A stretch of DNA of 64,000 bases from Ixodes scapularis (lineage: Eukaryota > Arthropoda > Arachnida > Ixodida > Ixodidae), in the NCBI RefSeq assembly GCF_016920785.2, contig NW_024609880.1, forward strand, positions 63,737,830 through 63,801,829, in the 5' to 3' direction. Under the pieces are notes generated by a model. The model saw nothing but the letters and a program-made list of their open reading frames with translations, was not told the origin of the DNA and did no database searches. Position 1 is the first letter of the stretch. Every line of letters starts with the position of its first letter. The position numbers and the translations under genes are program-made. Below are positions 48,841 to 61,469 of this stretch, one piece after another.

Positions 48841-49430
48841 GTAAGTGACCGTGGCAATTGTTTTGTTTTAGCAATTCGTGCGACTGGCTGATTGGGCCCT
48901 TCGCGACTTGTTTTTGCCGCCGATACATCGCCGCGTCCGCGCCTCCCTTCCTCGTGCTATTTTGGGGTTCGAGCGCGATTTTTTTGTTCGCCTTTAACGC
49001 GCTCTCTTATTTGCTTTTTTGTTTTGTCTTTTTAGTTTGACTGTAAGGGCGAGTTTGTTGTTGGATGCGACTCCTCGCACGTGTAGTTTGTTACTGTGTT
49101 GTTTATTTGTACCTATTTTTTTCTCTCAGTATTTTGCGGGGTAGGATGGTGCTGGGGTATTAATTTATGCGAGTCGGCGACATGGTTGTAATGCTTATCC
49201 CGCACTCGTTCATGCGTTTATCTCGCAGAAACAGCCCCAAGCTTTGGTGTGTATTTTTTCGAATATATTTTTTTTTCCGCTGTTTATTTCGGTTGACAAG
49301 CAGCATACATTGGGCTTGGTATTAGTTTGTGCTGTTTATAAGTAACGCTAAAACGTTAATTACAAACACCGAATAAGCACGCCGAACACCCCAGTCGAGC
49401 GACATTAGACTGAAATAAAATTTTTGAGCC

Positions 49431-49502
49431 GCTTCGGTTGCTCCGATTTAAAACGCCGGCCAACGGATCCTCAGTTGACGGGTTCGAATCTCGACCGAAG
49501 TG
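49431..49502 (+). other. tRNA-like sequence (probable pseudogene)
   Basis: 72 nt. The 5' seven bases gcttcgg pair with the 3' ccgaagt (one G-U) as an acceptor stem, and gacgggttcgaatctcg resembles a T arm. The D and anticodon arms do not form, so this is not a working tRNA. Could be a degraded tRNA or the head of an unlisted SINE. Confidence 0.35.
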
Positions 49503-50074
49503 CCCGCAATCTGAGGGGAGCTTATTGCAGAGAAGGCGCCGGGGAACCGATATCTCGGCTGCAGGTCGAAAGATACCCAGGCGCTCGAGAGGCCTCATCA
49601 GCTCTCCGTTGGGGTGAGACTGATGTCTTTCGTTGGCAATGGCTTGGCACGCAAAATCCCTAAATTTGACTTTGGCATTGTTATTGATGTCACATAAGCA
49701 GGCATAACCTGTCAAGAGGCAGTGGTCATAACGTATATTAAAATAAATTAAAAAAATCTGAGAAAGTACCAAGAACGGACAGATGGCTTCGGCGCGAACA
49801 TCTTGCACTCATTACCAAAGGATACGTCGTCTGCTGCCGGCAAGCTGTTTCGGTTTCGGAACCCTTTGAAATAGCCTGTTTCGAGTTGTGTTTTTAAATT
49901 TAGGAATTTTAGGCTGGTTATTTTAGGCCAAATAACTGCGAAAATTTAAATATATTTAAACGTAAACAATCAAAACGTTGCATGTCCTCAATTTTAAGTC
50001 CATTTCGCAAATTGAGAGCTACGAAGCTGCGGCTCTATCGCAAACGGCCATGTTGTTCAGTGGGCGTGTTTGCA

Positions 50075-50083
50075 TCACGTGAC
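50075..50083. promoter_or_regulatory. E-box / CLEAR-like TCACGTGAC
   Basis: TCACGTGAC in CpG-rich DNA just after gccatgttgttcagtggg. This matches 9 of 10 bases of the MiT/TFE (CLEAR) palindrome GTCACGTGAC. A single site; significance uncertain. Confidence 0.3.
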
Positions 50084-52580
50084 CCACAACAACAAGCACG
50101 AAAAACCAAAAGTAAAAGCGAGACGCCGGCCGGTGGACGCGCAGCCGCCGGTTTCGTAGCCCGCATGGCCGTGTTTGTGTAGCCAAGCCGAGCGAGCCGG
50201 GACGACGAGTGAGGCATACGAAATAACGAGGCACCGCAAGGCTTGCGCTGCCGCCCTACCCTTCGAGAGGCGCGAAACGACGACGACGCGGATCGCTTCC
50301 CGTGTCAGCGAGCCGGCGACGGACTAAAAAGACCACGTCGCCGAATCCCAGCGATCCGATCAAGTCAAGAGCCCTGCAAACAGGCCAGTCTTTTCGCATT
50401 CAAAAAAGAAAAAGAAAGTTTTTTTGTTGTTTTTTTGGGAAAGGCGACATCGATTGATTGTTTTGCCGCCGCCTCGACCAAAACAAGCGACGGACGCACG
50501 TGCTACTGGCACACTGCTGACCACCGCGTTGTTTGCGAGCTTCGAAAGTGTGACTGCCTTCTCGCTAGAGCTAGGACAAGGTTAAGGTCGGGAGGAGCAC
50601 ATGTTTTTAACGCGAGCTTTCGCCCGACATCGGCGGCGTTTTTGTGACGAGCCAAGCCGCCGTCGTTTTTGTTGGCTCGTCAAACGCGGTGCAAAGGGAC
50701 CCGGTCTCGGTGGCTGGCTGCGCACACGGTGTGTCTGGCGGCGTGCGTCTTGATCCGCGGCTCGTGCAGAACTTTGCAGGCGTCCGTGGTGGTGGAACCT
50801 TGCGGGGGAGTTCCTGTCTTCCGGCGACGTTAAAAAGCACGACGCACTTGGGCGCCGGTGTCCCACAGATCCCCCGAAAATATTGATCGTCCCAGCCCAG
50901 TCGGCGCTGGCCACCGTCTGATCTCTTCCGCGGCGCGGCACTCTCTTTTTCCCGGTGCCCGTAGCCCCGAAAGCGTACTCGGAAGCGGAACGGTGTGTTT
51001 TTGAAGCATCGATTAATTTTGAGGTGTCGTAACTTCTTTTCCGCGCCGCCCCGGCCCCTTTCTTTTTCAGGCGTTGTAGATGCGCCTTTGTTTTTCGAAC
51101 ACTCAAGAAAGAGAGAGAGAGAAGTAGTCGCACGGGCCTACGCGCTTTTAGCATCCTGTCGTTAGAAGACGACCGCATTCTTGCCTGTGATGCGCCCGTC
51201 TCTGTTTATCCTCGCTATCGGGGTCTCAATTTCCTTTCCCTTCTCGCGCAGCAAGTTTTTTTTTTTTTTTTTATATGATAAGTTTTATTTTTTTTTTGCT
51301 TTCTTTTTTCTCATTTTTTTCTTTTTCTGTCGCGTCGCGATTGCGTTTCATGATCGCATGCGGCTCGCCCGTTCCGTCAATCTCCGGCGCTGGAGGCGAG
51401 CCAAGCGGCGGTGTGGCATCGGGTAGAGGTGTCTCGTTTAGTCTACTTAGCGGTTTGGAGCCTGCAACAGGAGGCAGGCTACGCATCTGGAAGTAGCTGG
51501 GGCTTCGTAAAAAAAACCGAAACATGTTTTCGTTAAATAATAATAAGAAGAAATAAAGGAGGTGTGTCTTTCCTGCGCCCTGGACAATGCGCTTCTCTGC
51601 GCAACACTACCACGACAACAACGGAAGAGGAGGAACACACATACGTACCCTTACAACAGATGCGACGCATGTGGAGGGGAAACCCGTTTTTTGGTTGATT
51701 TATTAGGACGCGCCTGGCAGCATTTCCAGCTGCGCAACTTGGTTTCGGCGAGTTTATAGTCAGCGATAAACGTTTGCCGTCGAACTAAAATCGAGTCTGC
51801 GAGGCATGAAACCGTTCTCCACGTTGGATACATTTCACGTGCCACGAAAAGATTGAGTCACCCTGGACCAGGAACTCAAACGGGAACTGAAACCGCGGAA
51901 TGAAACCTTTATTTTAATGTCACGATAGTCGAAACCGAAAGCAATTAACAAGTAACCGATGAACCGGAATAACATATCTAACAGCATTACGACCGTGAGT
52001 GATCGTACAATATTCATGGCACAGGTAATGGACCATTTACAGTTGCACTTATTGCATAATCGTCGACCAGTAAATTGTCTTGGTTACTTGTATAAATATG
52101 ACATTTGCCTTGCTTATTTTATGTAACACATATTGTAATGTTTCCCCATGATAATGGTTTTTTTGTTTGTGTGTTTGCATTTACTTTTATGTAAGGATGT
52201 CCGGCAACTTTTCACCCCTTGCCCTCAAGGCTTAGTAAATGATCATGATGATAATATATATTTATAGCGCTTCTGCGTTTTTAGAATTAAAAAAAGAAAG
52301 TTATAAAAAAACATTTTTGTTTTGTTTTGTTTAACTTTGCTAAATTTGTATTTGAGTTGCGAGACGCAAAAGTAGGGATTTCTACTATTGGGTCCTATGA
52401 CCAAAAAGCACAGGTTCGTTTATCCCTATTGTTATTTCCATGAACGTATAAAAATGAAAAGACGCTAACCAATTAACTATTCAACGTCTTTTTTTTTTTT
52501 TTGTGAAGATTTTAGATGATAAGCGAAGGAGAATACGAGAAAAGACGGTGAGAGTGCAGGCGAGCTGGTGGTAGCTAATT

Positions 52581-52769
52581 ATGTCGTATTACACCTGAGA
52601 CTGCGGTGGAAGAAATCGGAAGACTTTCAGTAGAAGGAACAGACACAGAGAACGTCTCAAACTCAGCTCTCAAACTCAGGAGCTGAGTTTGAGGCGTTCT
52701 CTCTGTCTGTTCCTTCTACTGAAAGTTCTTCCGATTTCTTCCACCGCAGTCTCAGGTGTAATACGACAT
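52581..52769. repeat. Long foldback hairpin, ~85-bp arms
   Basis: atgtcgtattacacctgaga at the left pairs with tctcaggtgtaatacgacat at the right. The arms continue through ctgcggtggaagaaatcgga, gaaggaacagacacagagaa, cg-tctcaaactcagct. Near-perfect, with a short spacer near 52675. Confidence 0.88.
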
Positions 52770-54120
52770 GATGAGAATACGTGTTTTAATACTGATGGGC
52801 TTGCAGTGACGTTTTGTGCAAATCTCTGACCTTCCAAGACAGTTTTTTTTTTTTTTTTTAGTTTATGCGATAACTGAATATTGCAATGATCTTTGTGAAG
52901 TAAACGCTACTTCATTACGCCGAATCGCCTTAGCGTTAACACAGTCTCGTCAAAATCGTTAGTTGTGTGCATCCCCCGAGTGTGAGGCGAAAAAGCCGGT
53001 GATACTATGAACTGCCTTCGGATGTTTTCATACTCGTCGAGACTGGTTTCAAATACAAAAACAGACGAATAAAAAATAATAATAATAATAAAACGGCAAT
53101 TTTGCTTTGGTTTTGTTGATTCGGGAAACTGTAAAACTTGTCTGGGATGTTCCGTGGTTACGCCTTGCAGCACGAGAGATAGAGCAGTCGACGTGACGTT
53201 GGCAAACCACCTTTCAGTAGATTGCACGCTGATTCGTTTGCGTGCAAGACAGATTCTAGAAAGCTAATCTGCGGCTTTCCAATCTAATCGCATTTGCTCG
53301 CCGGGCTGATCGTTCTTCGACTGAAAAAAGAGCAGCGCTCGGATTGTCCCCTCCTCTTGACAACTAAATATCTAGAATAAGTAATTAAAAAAAAAAAGGA
53401 AGGTGCATGAGGTTATGTGCATAGTACAGACTTCCTTCTTTTTTTGTGCGTGTGCGGGCGACAGAATTTAGTAGGTCAATATTTTATTAAAAATGATTGT
53501 GCGCTTTGTACAGGGTAGACCAAACTCGTTCTAAATAAGTAATCCGAAAATGGGTCTCATATTTTACGCACTTTATTAATAGTTAGACCACGCAAGTGAT
53601 TGTGTAGCATGGACGTAATTCAGGGAATTGGTGTGTATGCTTATACAGCCGGAAGTTAGTCTGCCTTAGTGAGCGTCTGGTGTCTCAGCTGTATAGATAA
53701 GAAATTTAGCCAGTGCGATTATTCGAGAAAGGTGTCACTAAATTTATACTGAAACATAAGTCTTTTTTTTTTTTTCACTACTTAAACGTTATACAAGTTT
53801 CACTATGACTGTCAGCGCCGCTGCTCCTGCGCGCAAATCCCGCCACTTCGTCGCTAAGCACCGAATCTTCCGAATCCACCTAATTTCGCCCATCAGCGCC
53901 CTCAACGGCCATTACCAAAAGAAACGAAGTAAACGTGACCTTGAACGCTCGAAATTCAGATAGCTGAGGTAGCGACTTGCTCAGTTAGAATACACATAAC
54001 ATCACCATGTCCGATCGTTGTGCTTAGCGGGGTCCCGGCGATCCGCAGTTCACATCGCGAAGCCCTCTTATTACCCAGCTGCGTTAAGTAACTCTCGACC
54101 TTCCAGACAGCGCAGCGAAA
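52770..54120. other. Unassigned AT-rich region
   Basis: No gene supported. Short homopolymer tracts and an (aat)n tract at about 53073. The frames on both strands have no recognisable motifs. Confidence 0.5.
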
Positions 54121-54129
54121 ATTTTGGCT

Positions 54130-54562
54130 ACGTTGACCTCCATTATAATGTGAGGAGAATGCCGGGCCTCGTGTTATCTGCAACGGCCCACATCGGAGGC
54201 CACATCACCCGTGTCGTATAAACGAACATTTGGCATGCCTCTCCTGCTCGTTTCATAGGACAAAACCGAAGACCAATACCGATTTGCAGGGTTTTACAAA
54301 GCACGTGGATCGAGGACGACTTCTGTGCCCCTCAGACGAACTGATTAATGCGCTCGGCACTCTCAGAATGTTTGCGGCAGATGTGTTGTTATGCAACGTG
54401 AGGAACTGGCGGCCCCTCGAGATACTTCTCTGGCTCGCAGAGTCCGCAATCTACGACTCTCCTCTGCTAGTCCGGTCAACCGACAAAACGAGACTCATCG
54501 TCGTGAACTGGTTCATCTCATTTGCACAAAGTTCTTCAAACCACTTCCGTAGAGGTTTGTGA
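54130..54562 (+). pseudogene. Transposase-derived fragment, frameshifted (P-element/THAP9-like C-terminus, tentative)
   Basis: One frame gives HIGGHITRVV and then a stop. Shifting by one base gives NEHLACLSCSF, followed by TKPKTNTDLQGFTKHVDRG, RLLCPSDELINALGTL. The order (Y/H-I-x-G-x-I...C..C...., then HVDRG-L--PS) resembles C-terminal regions of transposase-like proteins of the P/THAP9 type abundant in arthropod genomes. The family assignment is from memory of motif style and is tentative. Confidence 0.4.
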
Positions 54563-54735
54563 TGTTGGAAAGAAATGACAGAAGACACGAAGATGCGGTA
54601 TAGAATAATTCACATTGCACTGTAGAAATATGGGAAGAGAATATTTACAAAACTATTTACACCACTTCAAGAAATGTTAAGTGGAGTGTCCCCTAAAAAG
54701 TCCCTAGCTCACGACTTTTCAGTCCTTTCGGCGTA

Positions 54736-54945
54736 GCACCCGTGGCAGCCGATGATCAGGGGTCTACCGACGTCAGGGCCGAGGGACGTAGTGACGAGGC
54801 AGTTGATCGATGGCCGAAGGCTTGAATCAGGCCCTGTATGTCGGTGGCAGCCTATGACCAGGTGTCCACCAAGGTCAGGGCCGAGGAACGTAGCGACGAG
54901 GTAGTTGGGCGTTGGCCGAAGGCTTCATTCAGGTCCAGTACGTCT
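54736..54945. repeat. Tandem duplication, two ~107-bp units
   Basis: gtggcagccgatgatcaggg...gtcagggccgagggacgtag...tggccgaaggcttgaatcagg is repeated as gtggcagcctatgaccaggt...gtcagggccgaggaacgtag...tggccgaaggcttcattcagg. Confidence 0.75.
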
Positions 54946-55040
54946 GTGTACGTCCGGAAGGTTGGCGCCCGGACTGCGTGAGAAGCGGGTTGTGGGTCGG
55001 GCCTCTTGGCGTCTGGCCACGCCGACGGAGGTCCGGCCTG

Positions 55041-55231
55041 GGGCGCTATGTTGCGCTTTTTGGACTCCCAGGAGACTAGGGAGAAGGAAGTGACGTCAAC
55101 AACACAACAAACGCAGATTGGGTGTTGATTTCGTTTTCTTCTGTCAACATCCAATCTGCGTTTGCTGTGTCGTTGACGTCACTTCCTTCTCCCTAGTCTC
55201 CTGGGAGTCCAAAAAGCGCAATATAGCACCC
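55041..55231. repeat. Long foldback hairpin, ~85-bp arms
   Basis: gggcgctatgttgcgctttt pairs with aaaagcgcaatatagcaccc. The arms run through ggactcccaggagactaggg and agaaggaagtgacgtcaac, then aaacgcagattgg. A ~20-nt spacer (gttgatttcgttttcttctg) separates them. Contains a TGACGTCA palindrome in each arm. Confidence 0.88.
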
Positions 55232-56951
55232 CTGGTTGCGTCCGCTCCGTCCTTTGTCAACCGCCCGAATCCTCTCTCCCGCTCCTCGCGTGCCCCACCC
55301 CGTCTTCTTCTACTTCGTCCTCTCTGGCTTGTCGTGGGATCGCTCATCAAACCTTTCCACGGTGTCGCCTCTAATAAGCGTAGAGACACAATCAGTGTAC
55401 ATACACATTCGCAGCTAGGATAATGGCGTCGTAGAGACAATGGCGAGAGGTCAGTATCTTGCCCGTTGCCTCGACGAACGTCATTCAACGCTGCGGCACG
55501 ATTACCTTTAAACTAAATGGGTTTTATCGAATTATGTTTGGTTTAACGTGTCCTTTACAAACGTGCCGTCGGCTGCTTTCACACTTTTTTTTTTCTTCAA
55601 AATATTTAGTTTTTATTTAGCTTCCTGATTCAAAAGTTAACATGAGACTTTTAGGCTAAGGTTATTTTTCACTCGCGTTCGTATCCTTCTAAAGCCATTT
55701 TGCTTCCTGTGGCTTTCTATAATTCATCTGTACAGAGCGATCACCTCGGACGCCTCATAAACGAACCAGTCAGCAAGATGAACGCGAACATCTAAAACAA
55801 ATGACACTTCGCACGCGCGTTCGTTCCACAGACGATTTATTTTGGTTATTTACCTGTGCAGCTCGTGTGCCTTCGTTCCCAGCATTCTCTTTGGTGCTTG
55901 ATTAATTTAGCTAAAGGTCTATTCCGCATATGACGGTTTGACGTTTTGTATCAAAATACAATGCATGACGCGCCTAAGAGCAATAATAGTAACGTTCAAT
56001 ATCATGTTAATTTTCTCATATTTATCTTTTTTTTTTCCTCAATGTTTCACCAGTTGTGAGCACCGCTTGTCCTGTCCCTTTCATCTTCCTGTCCTATTGC
56101 GCTATTGTATATATGATATGGGATCTACACGCGATTAACTATTTTAATTGGTCACATTTTATTGCGATAATGAACACCCCAGAATGCCCCCGAGAAAATA
56201 GTGTCCATGTAGTTCTATTGCTGTGAGCTTACTAGGACGTCTCGTCATCCAGAATTGGTAATTTTTTTATTGTCTAAAGTCCAAACGAACAGTATGCCAT
56301 GAAAAACAAGCTTCTACAAAAAACATTTTGAGTGCCCCTAGTATCGTTTTAATTCTCTCGAGCAGCGATGAGTTGGATGAGTTAAGCGTATGGTTTACCG
56401 TTTCGTGGTTGTGCGTTTGTACACTTTCTACTACGCGAAACTTAATTACCACTTAGTAAGATAAATCGAGGAAACACTTTCCTCTCTCTCTATATATACG
56501 AGATATATTCAAGTCGCATATTATAGACCGCACTTTTTTTTTTTTTTTTTTTTGGACAGGTCCGAAAGAAGGGCCATTACAAAATCCCCAAAAGTGATTG
56601 GTGTCTGATGCTATCGAGCCTCGTGTTATGCGTGTAACTATATCGTCAGCGCTAAGGAGATACAATCGACAGATGTCCATCGTGAACTCGCAGCTGAACA
56701 TTTCAAGAATCTCAAACGAAGCTCAAACGTCCGCTCTGCGTCTTTCGCTTTCCCGCGGTACACCCATGCCGTGAGAGAAGCGCACTCAACGAAGCCAACT
56801 AACCCTGCAATCATATTTAAGTGTCTACCTTTTTTGCGGTTTCCACGTCTCTTGGGGTTCGGGTAAGCCAGCGGGCACCGAGAGAGTAACTAAATATCGG
56901 TGCTTTATATTTTAACCGGACGACTTGGAAACCTCCTCCACCTACGAGGGG
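55232..56951. other. Unassigned region
   Basis: Partly GC-rich at 55240-55500, then AT-rich. No gene, RNA or element with ends could be supported. Confidence 0.5.
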
Positions 56952-57056
56952 GAATACACAGAAAGAATAAAACCCGTGAAGGACGAACACAGACAGACAC
57001 AAGAATTGTGTGTGTCTGTGTTCGTCCTTCACGTGTTTTATTATTTCTGTGTATTC
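56952..57056. repeat. Foldback hairpin, ~50-bp arms
   Basis: gaatacacagaaagaataaa pairs with ttattatttctgtgtattc, then acccgtgaaggacgaacaca / tgtgttcgtccttcacgtgt and gacagacacaa / ttgtgtgtgtc. Almost no spacer. Confidence 0.85.
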
Positions 57057-59140
57057 AGTAGTTTTCAACGCGCTCTACTGCGTGTGCAAATGCGTGAGGT
57101 TAAGGTTCTGATATACGAAGGCTAAATTTGATGCGAAGCAATCCTAATCAGAACAGGAAAGCTTGTGATTATAACGATGCGGCAATGTAGCAGGCGGTTT
57201 GGTTTTTAAAATAGACCGGAAACTTTCTTTTTTCTTTTCTTCTTTTGCGCCAGGCTGGCACAGGCTATCCGTATCTTGATGAAATTTAGCTGTGAACACT
57301 GAACACTCGTTACCGTTTGTAGCCCATGGCGCAACCAACGTATATGATCGGTGTTCTGATTCACTTTAGCAGGGCGGCGGCGCAGTGTGTTGCAAGTGGG
57401 GCAAGCGACCACGTGATGGCTAAATCCCGATTTTTACGAACGGGTAAACTGTAAGCGTCGTGCAACGGTACGCGAGGGCGCGCCACTTTTAGTTTCGATA
57501 AATGCAACGGTTCCACAAGTGCACCTGTACAAGCGAAATAAAATGAAAAGGAAGAATGCATTCGCTCCCGTGTTTATCCTGCCTGCTTACAAGGGTGTGT
57601 TCGTGACAGCCGTCAACTGCGCAGTTAAGCTAGGAACGAATGCTTGTTTTCTTAACGACCTTGACGCGTGGTGGTTGAGAAATCGTAAAAGGTTTGCGAT
57701 GGGGCGTGGGCGGTGTCTGAGACGGCATGAGCTTGGCCACTTGAAGTGCGTTTCTCGCTTTCTAACCTCGCTCGTTACGCATTAAATATCGAAAACTAGC
57801 ATTATCTCTTGGGGCTAATATTGCAAGCGCAGTAACCATTGTGGACAGTCTCGGTCTTTGTTAAGTGTCTATTTCTCAACCAACGAATTATTTAACGAAT
57901 AAATCTATCTTTTATAACTTTTACTTTCTGCTCAAATAAGGATGATTCATAAACAAGTCCGTACATAAAAATTCGACAAGCTGAAGAGGTTTCTGGAAAA
58001 GAAAAACGAGATAGAGGTGAATTCTAGATTATTTTTATCCGGTGAATCTGAATATCACGCTCGTTTTTCCCGAAGATGTAACTATTCTCTCCTTTTTATC
58101 CTCTCTAGCTATTTTTGTCTTCGTGTGCAAAGTGAGGGAAAGCTGAAACAAAGCTTTACCTACTATTGAGAAGGAGGTTTAACCTTTGCGCCCCTGGTGG
58201 CTAAATTGAGAACTACACCGATGGGGACAGCAACAACGTAGATTATTTGTTTGTCTTTTGACGCAGCTTTCTGCTGGCGATCGCGTTTAATTAGTAAAAC
58301 TGAAAGTGAACGCAGCAAAAAATTAGGCACGTTTCGTGCCCCATCTTTTCCCCGCGCTCAATCCAGAGAGATGAAGTAAAGAATCAGGTGCACGTGGTAC
58401 ACCTTGTGTGTGTAAGCACATAACTCTGGGAAAAGAAGCTGGACGCAGTGGCCCCTATGTGGAGCGCCAGTTCGTCTGCTTCCTTGGCAGGGGTTGTGGT
58501 GACGTCAGAACGTCGAGCTATCTAAAATGCAGCTAAACATATCTGAATTCTCCACATAAAAAATAACAAAGAAACTTAATAATGCTCCGAAAAAAAAAGA
58601 AAACGGATTTTTTTATTACGGTTTTTGAACTGTAGTTTGGTCAGTTCCACAAGCTTTCACGAGTTTGCGGTGCACTGGCTAGGTGTCGCAAGCCACCGTC
58701 AAATTCAAAAGGTTCGGCCGATTTGAACCATCCATTCATTCATCTGCCCAAGAAGCGCGAGCTCCGAGTTCCTTCGCGTCACGCGTCTGCTGTTCTGTGG
58801 CGTCGCCCGATTTCGAGGCAGTGGACGCTCTTCTCCTTACTGACCCATCGGTATCCACGGGAAAAGTGGGGTGCGAGGTCAGGCGATCGATGACCCTTAC
58901 AGATATTTATTCGAGATTGTGAATCTGGAGGGGATCCTTGGTAGGGGTGTATACACCCTAGGTACATCAGACAGCTTGCACTTCTCCAGTGCACTGCCAG
59001 CCAAAAGGGTGGCAGGGTGCAGACGTTTTGCGGCCAGTGATTCGCAACAGTGCCCACCATGACCGCGTGCCGCGCGGTGTGGCCTGTTCCCAGTATTGTG
59101 TGTATCCCATCACGGCTGTCGCCACACCGTATACCCTTGT
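57057..59140. other. Unassigned region
   Basis: No gene supported. Contains the short dispersed motif ggctaggtgtcgcaagccac (58677), also seen as gctaggtggtgctagccac (30894) and gttaggtggcgcaagacac (44887). The frames seen have no recognisable domains. Confidence 0.5.
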
Positions 59141-59619
59141 TTAAAGGGGTAATGCGGCGATTTCAGTGTTGAAAGAATTGGCAATTTGTATTTTTTTCAT
59201 ATTGTTTTTCCAAGCATAAGTGACCAAAAACTCGTCACCTTGCCCCGAAAGACTGCTATTCCGGTGCTGCACTCGCCGTCACCCCCGTGGCAAACCGTCT
59301 TTTGTGTCGATCGCTCGCCGCGACCTTCGACGATGCTAATCCTTTATAAGTCGATAATCGCGGAGGAAGCGGCCGGGGGTCTCTGGAGAGAGTACCCAAT
59401 GGGAAACTATGTGATCCCCCAGAATATGTCACTCGAAAGGCGATGTGGAGAGTTGAGAAGCAGTTTGACCTTCGATTTGTTTAATTTTTTTTTTTTTTTT
59501 TTTACATAAAAATTACCGTTTGCAATAAAATACGGCTTTCTGTTTTTCGTTTTATGGGTGACAGATTAATCTCCGCACTTAATTGGCCAAGGTCTGAAAA
59601 TCGTTCACCGCTCCTTTAA
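59141..59619. mobile_element. TTAA-type MITE (diverged ends)
   Basis: TTAA then aggggtaatgcggcgatttc at the left; the right end ends ...tcgttcaccgctcct then TTAA (59616-59619). The inverted ends match loosely (ttaaaggNg-NggNgaNcgatttNcag). Same type as 27030-28700 and 10889-11535. Confidence 0.5.
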
Positions 59620-59999
59620 GTCCGTTTACATCTTCCGAGACTGAAATTCCTTTGCGTATATGTGATCTGCGTTGGCGTACATCGCCGGTAATGTTAACGG
59701 TCGCACACAGTGTTCACCTCAAATCGTGTCAGATTGTTTTTATTTTTGAAGCAAGTCGTTAGTTCATCAGATATTTATTCAGGCAGGGATCCCAAAGCTT
59801 TTAAAGAAAACTGTGGAAGGCACCCTTTGGGGGTAATAACGGGTTAGTTAGGGACCAAAAATAATTTTGAAATTTCATCAAAATGACGTCAACTTATCCC
59901 GACCTGCCCATCTTTTATTTCTAGATCCACACTCGGGCGGTTGACAGGTCTCTGGGTCAGTGCGGAGATCGCGCATTTGTATGCGTGCAGTGAACGCGC

Positions 60000-61350
60000 C
60001 TGTTTCCTCTTTGTGGGCGTGATTCCTTGTCCGATGTTGTCACGTAGCTCGTCAGCGTGTCCTTCCCACCCGACGACGATGACATGTGTGTCGTTTCTCC
60101 AATTACCCTTTTTTTTTTTTTTTTCGCGCGTCGGTTTTTGTTTGGCGGACCCGTCCAGCTGCGAATGTCTTTCATTCCTCCCTTCCCTCTTCGGCCCACA
60201 TGTCGCCCTGAACCGTTACCGCCGCTGCGTATCTCGTGACCGCTACTTGTGAACGTGGCGCCCAAGCCCGGCGGCGGATAGCCGTGGCGTGCAACTGGCA
60301 CGCAGGGACCAGCAGCGTGCCTAGATTTCTGAGTTTGTGTGGGCCGTGTTAGCAATACGAGCTTTCGAGGAGGAGACGGAAGCGTCGGTCGTCCGCAAGC
60401 GTCTCCGTTTCTCCTCCCGCTTTCTTCCTCGTCGCGCGAAAGCGCAGCACTTGCGCACTCACGACCCATCTACCCAGTCCGAGTACATTTCAAATGCTCT
60501 CCGCGGATCGAGTTGCTCCCTCTCTTATATCTAGGATCTCTAGCAGCGACTATGCGCCCCGTACGCCGCCGAGCCGACAGTGCGGTGGGAACTGCACGCT
60601 GACCGGACCAACATACGTACATACATACGTATATGCTTAGATTATGTCTGCACGATGTGCATGAGCTTCGCCCCTAAGTTGGCAGTGCGGTGGAAGTCTG
60701 TGCTTGTCGGACTGTCTGTCTGTCGCCAGTTGATCACGCCCATGCTCTGCCCATACCGTGCACGCGCATGGAGCGAGCGGGGTCAGGAGGCGATAGGTAG
60801 GCGTATACGATTGGTCCGTCGGACATGTATAGTATGCACCGCACTGTCAGCTGTGAGCGGAGCGGAGAAGCGGCGCCCGACCGACGCCACGGGCCTGACG
60901 AGGGACGGCTGTTGTTGATATTTTGCGCGCGTGGCGTCCATGGTCGCCCGCGGCGCCGCGCAATCACGCTGGGAGGCGTGTGGTGCACAAAGGTCCCGTA
61001 ATTGGCCGAGCGACTCGTGTGTTGGCCGGCCGGAGGCTGCCTCTTGTGGGATACGACGGCGTGCACGAAGGCGGCCGAGCGCGTCGACTTTACGGTGGGG
61101 CTGTGTCGTTGCTATAAAACCGCTATCGTAAGTTACGGTTGGAGAGTATTCGTCACTTAGTTCCCCGATTTTCTCGTGGGCGTCGCCATTTTGGTGCTTG
61201 GTATACCTACCGAGCGGGCGCGGTAGACTACTTCCATAAATCCGTCACCGCGCGTATTGCATTTCGGCAACCCGTGGGCTAGGAGCGGTGCGCGTATGGA
61301 TTTTGCTGCCCGCTGATTCCCAGAATGCATGACGTAGCACAAGTTAGCAA
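60000..61350. promoter_or_regulatory. CpG-rich block with TATA-like element (possible promoter)
   Basis: High CG density (cgtccgcaagcgtctccg, gtcgcccgcggcgccgcg) and gctataaaacc at about 61112-61122 with agtattcgtcactta about 30 nt further. No coding exon on either strand could be recognised. Long frames here are compositional. Confidence 0.25.
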
Positions 61351-61469
61351 GTCTTGAGATTGAGATGTACTTCGTAACCTAATAAGTACCGTGTCGACAA
61401 CGCGTGTAGACCTTTTTTTTTTTTTTTTCGTTTCGTTTTCAGACACGCGGGTTCCATATCGGGCATACA

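Larger units (their letters stand above)
48841..52580. other. Non-coding region, CpG-rich in part (50.0-51.2 kb)
   Basis: 49430-49502 is tRNA-like (see separate entry). 50000-51250 is CpG-rich with long compositional frames on both strands, and could be a second promoter or 5' UTR exon. 51250-51350 is a T-rich tract. 51830-52580 is AT-rich and unassigned. Confidence 0.5.

Noticed and set aside
50582..51178. 198-codon minus-strand open frame
   Set aside because: It lies in CpG-rich DNA with few stop codons by composition. It has no recognisable domain, and overlapping frames are also open.
51190..51426. Signal-peptide-like frame MRPSLFILAIGVSISFPF
   Set aside because: It runs straight into a poly-T tract encoding Phe repeats, with no splice donor at a sensible place.
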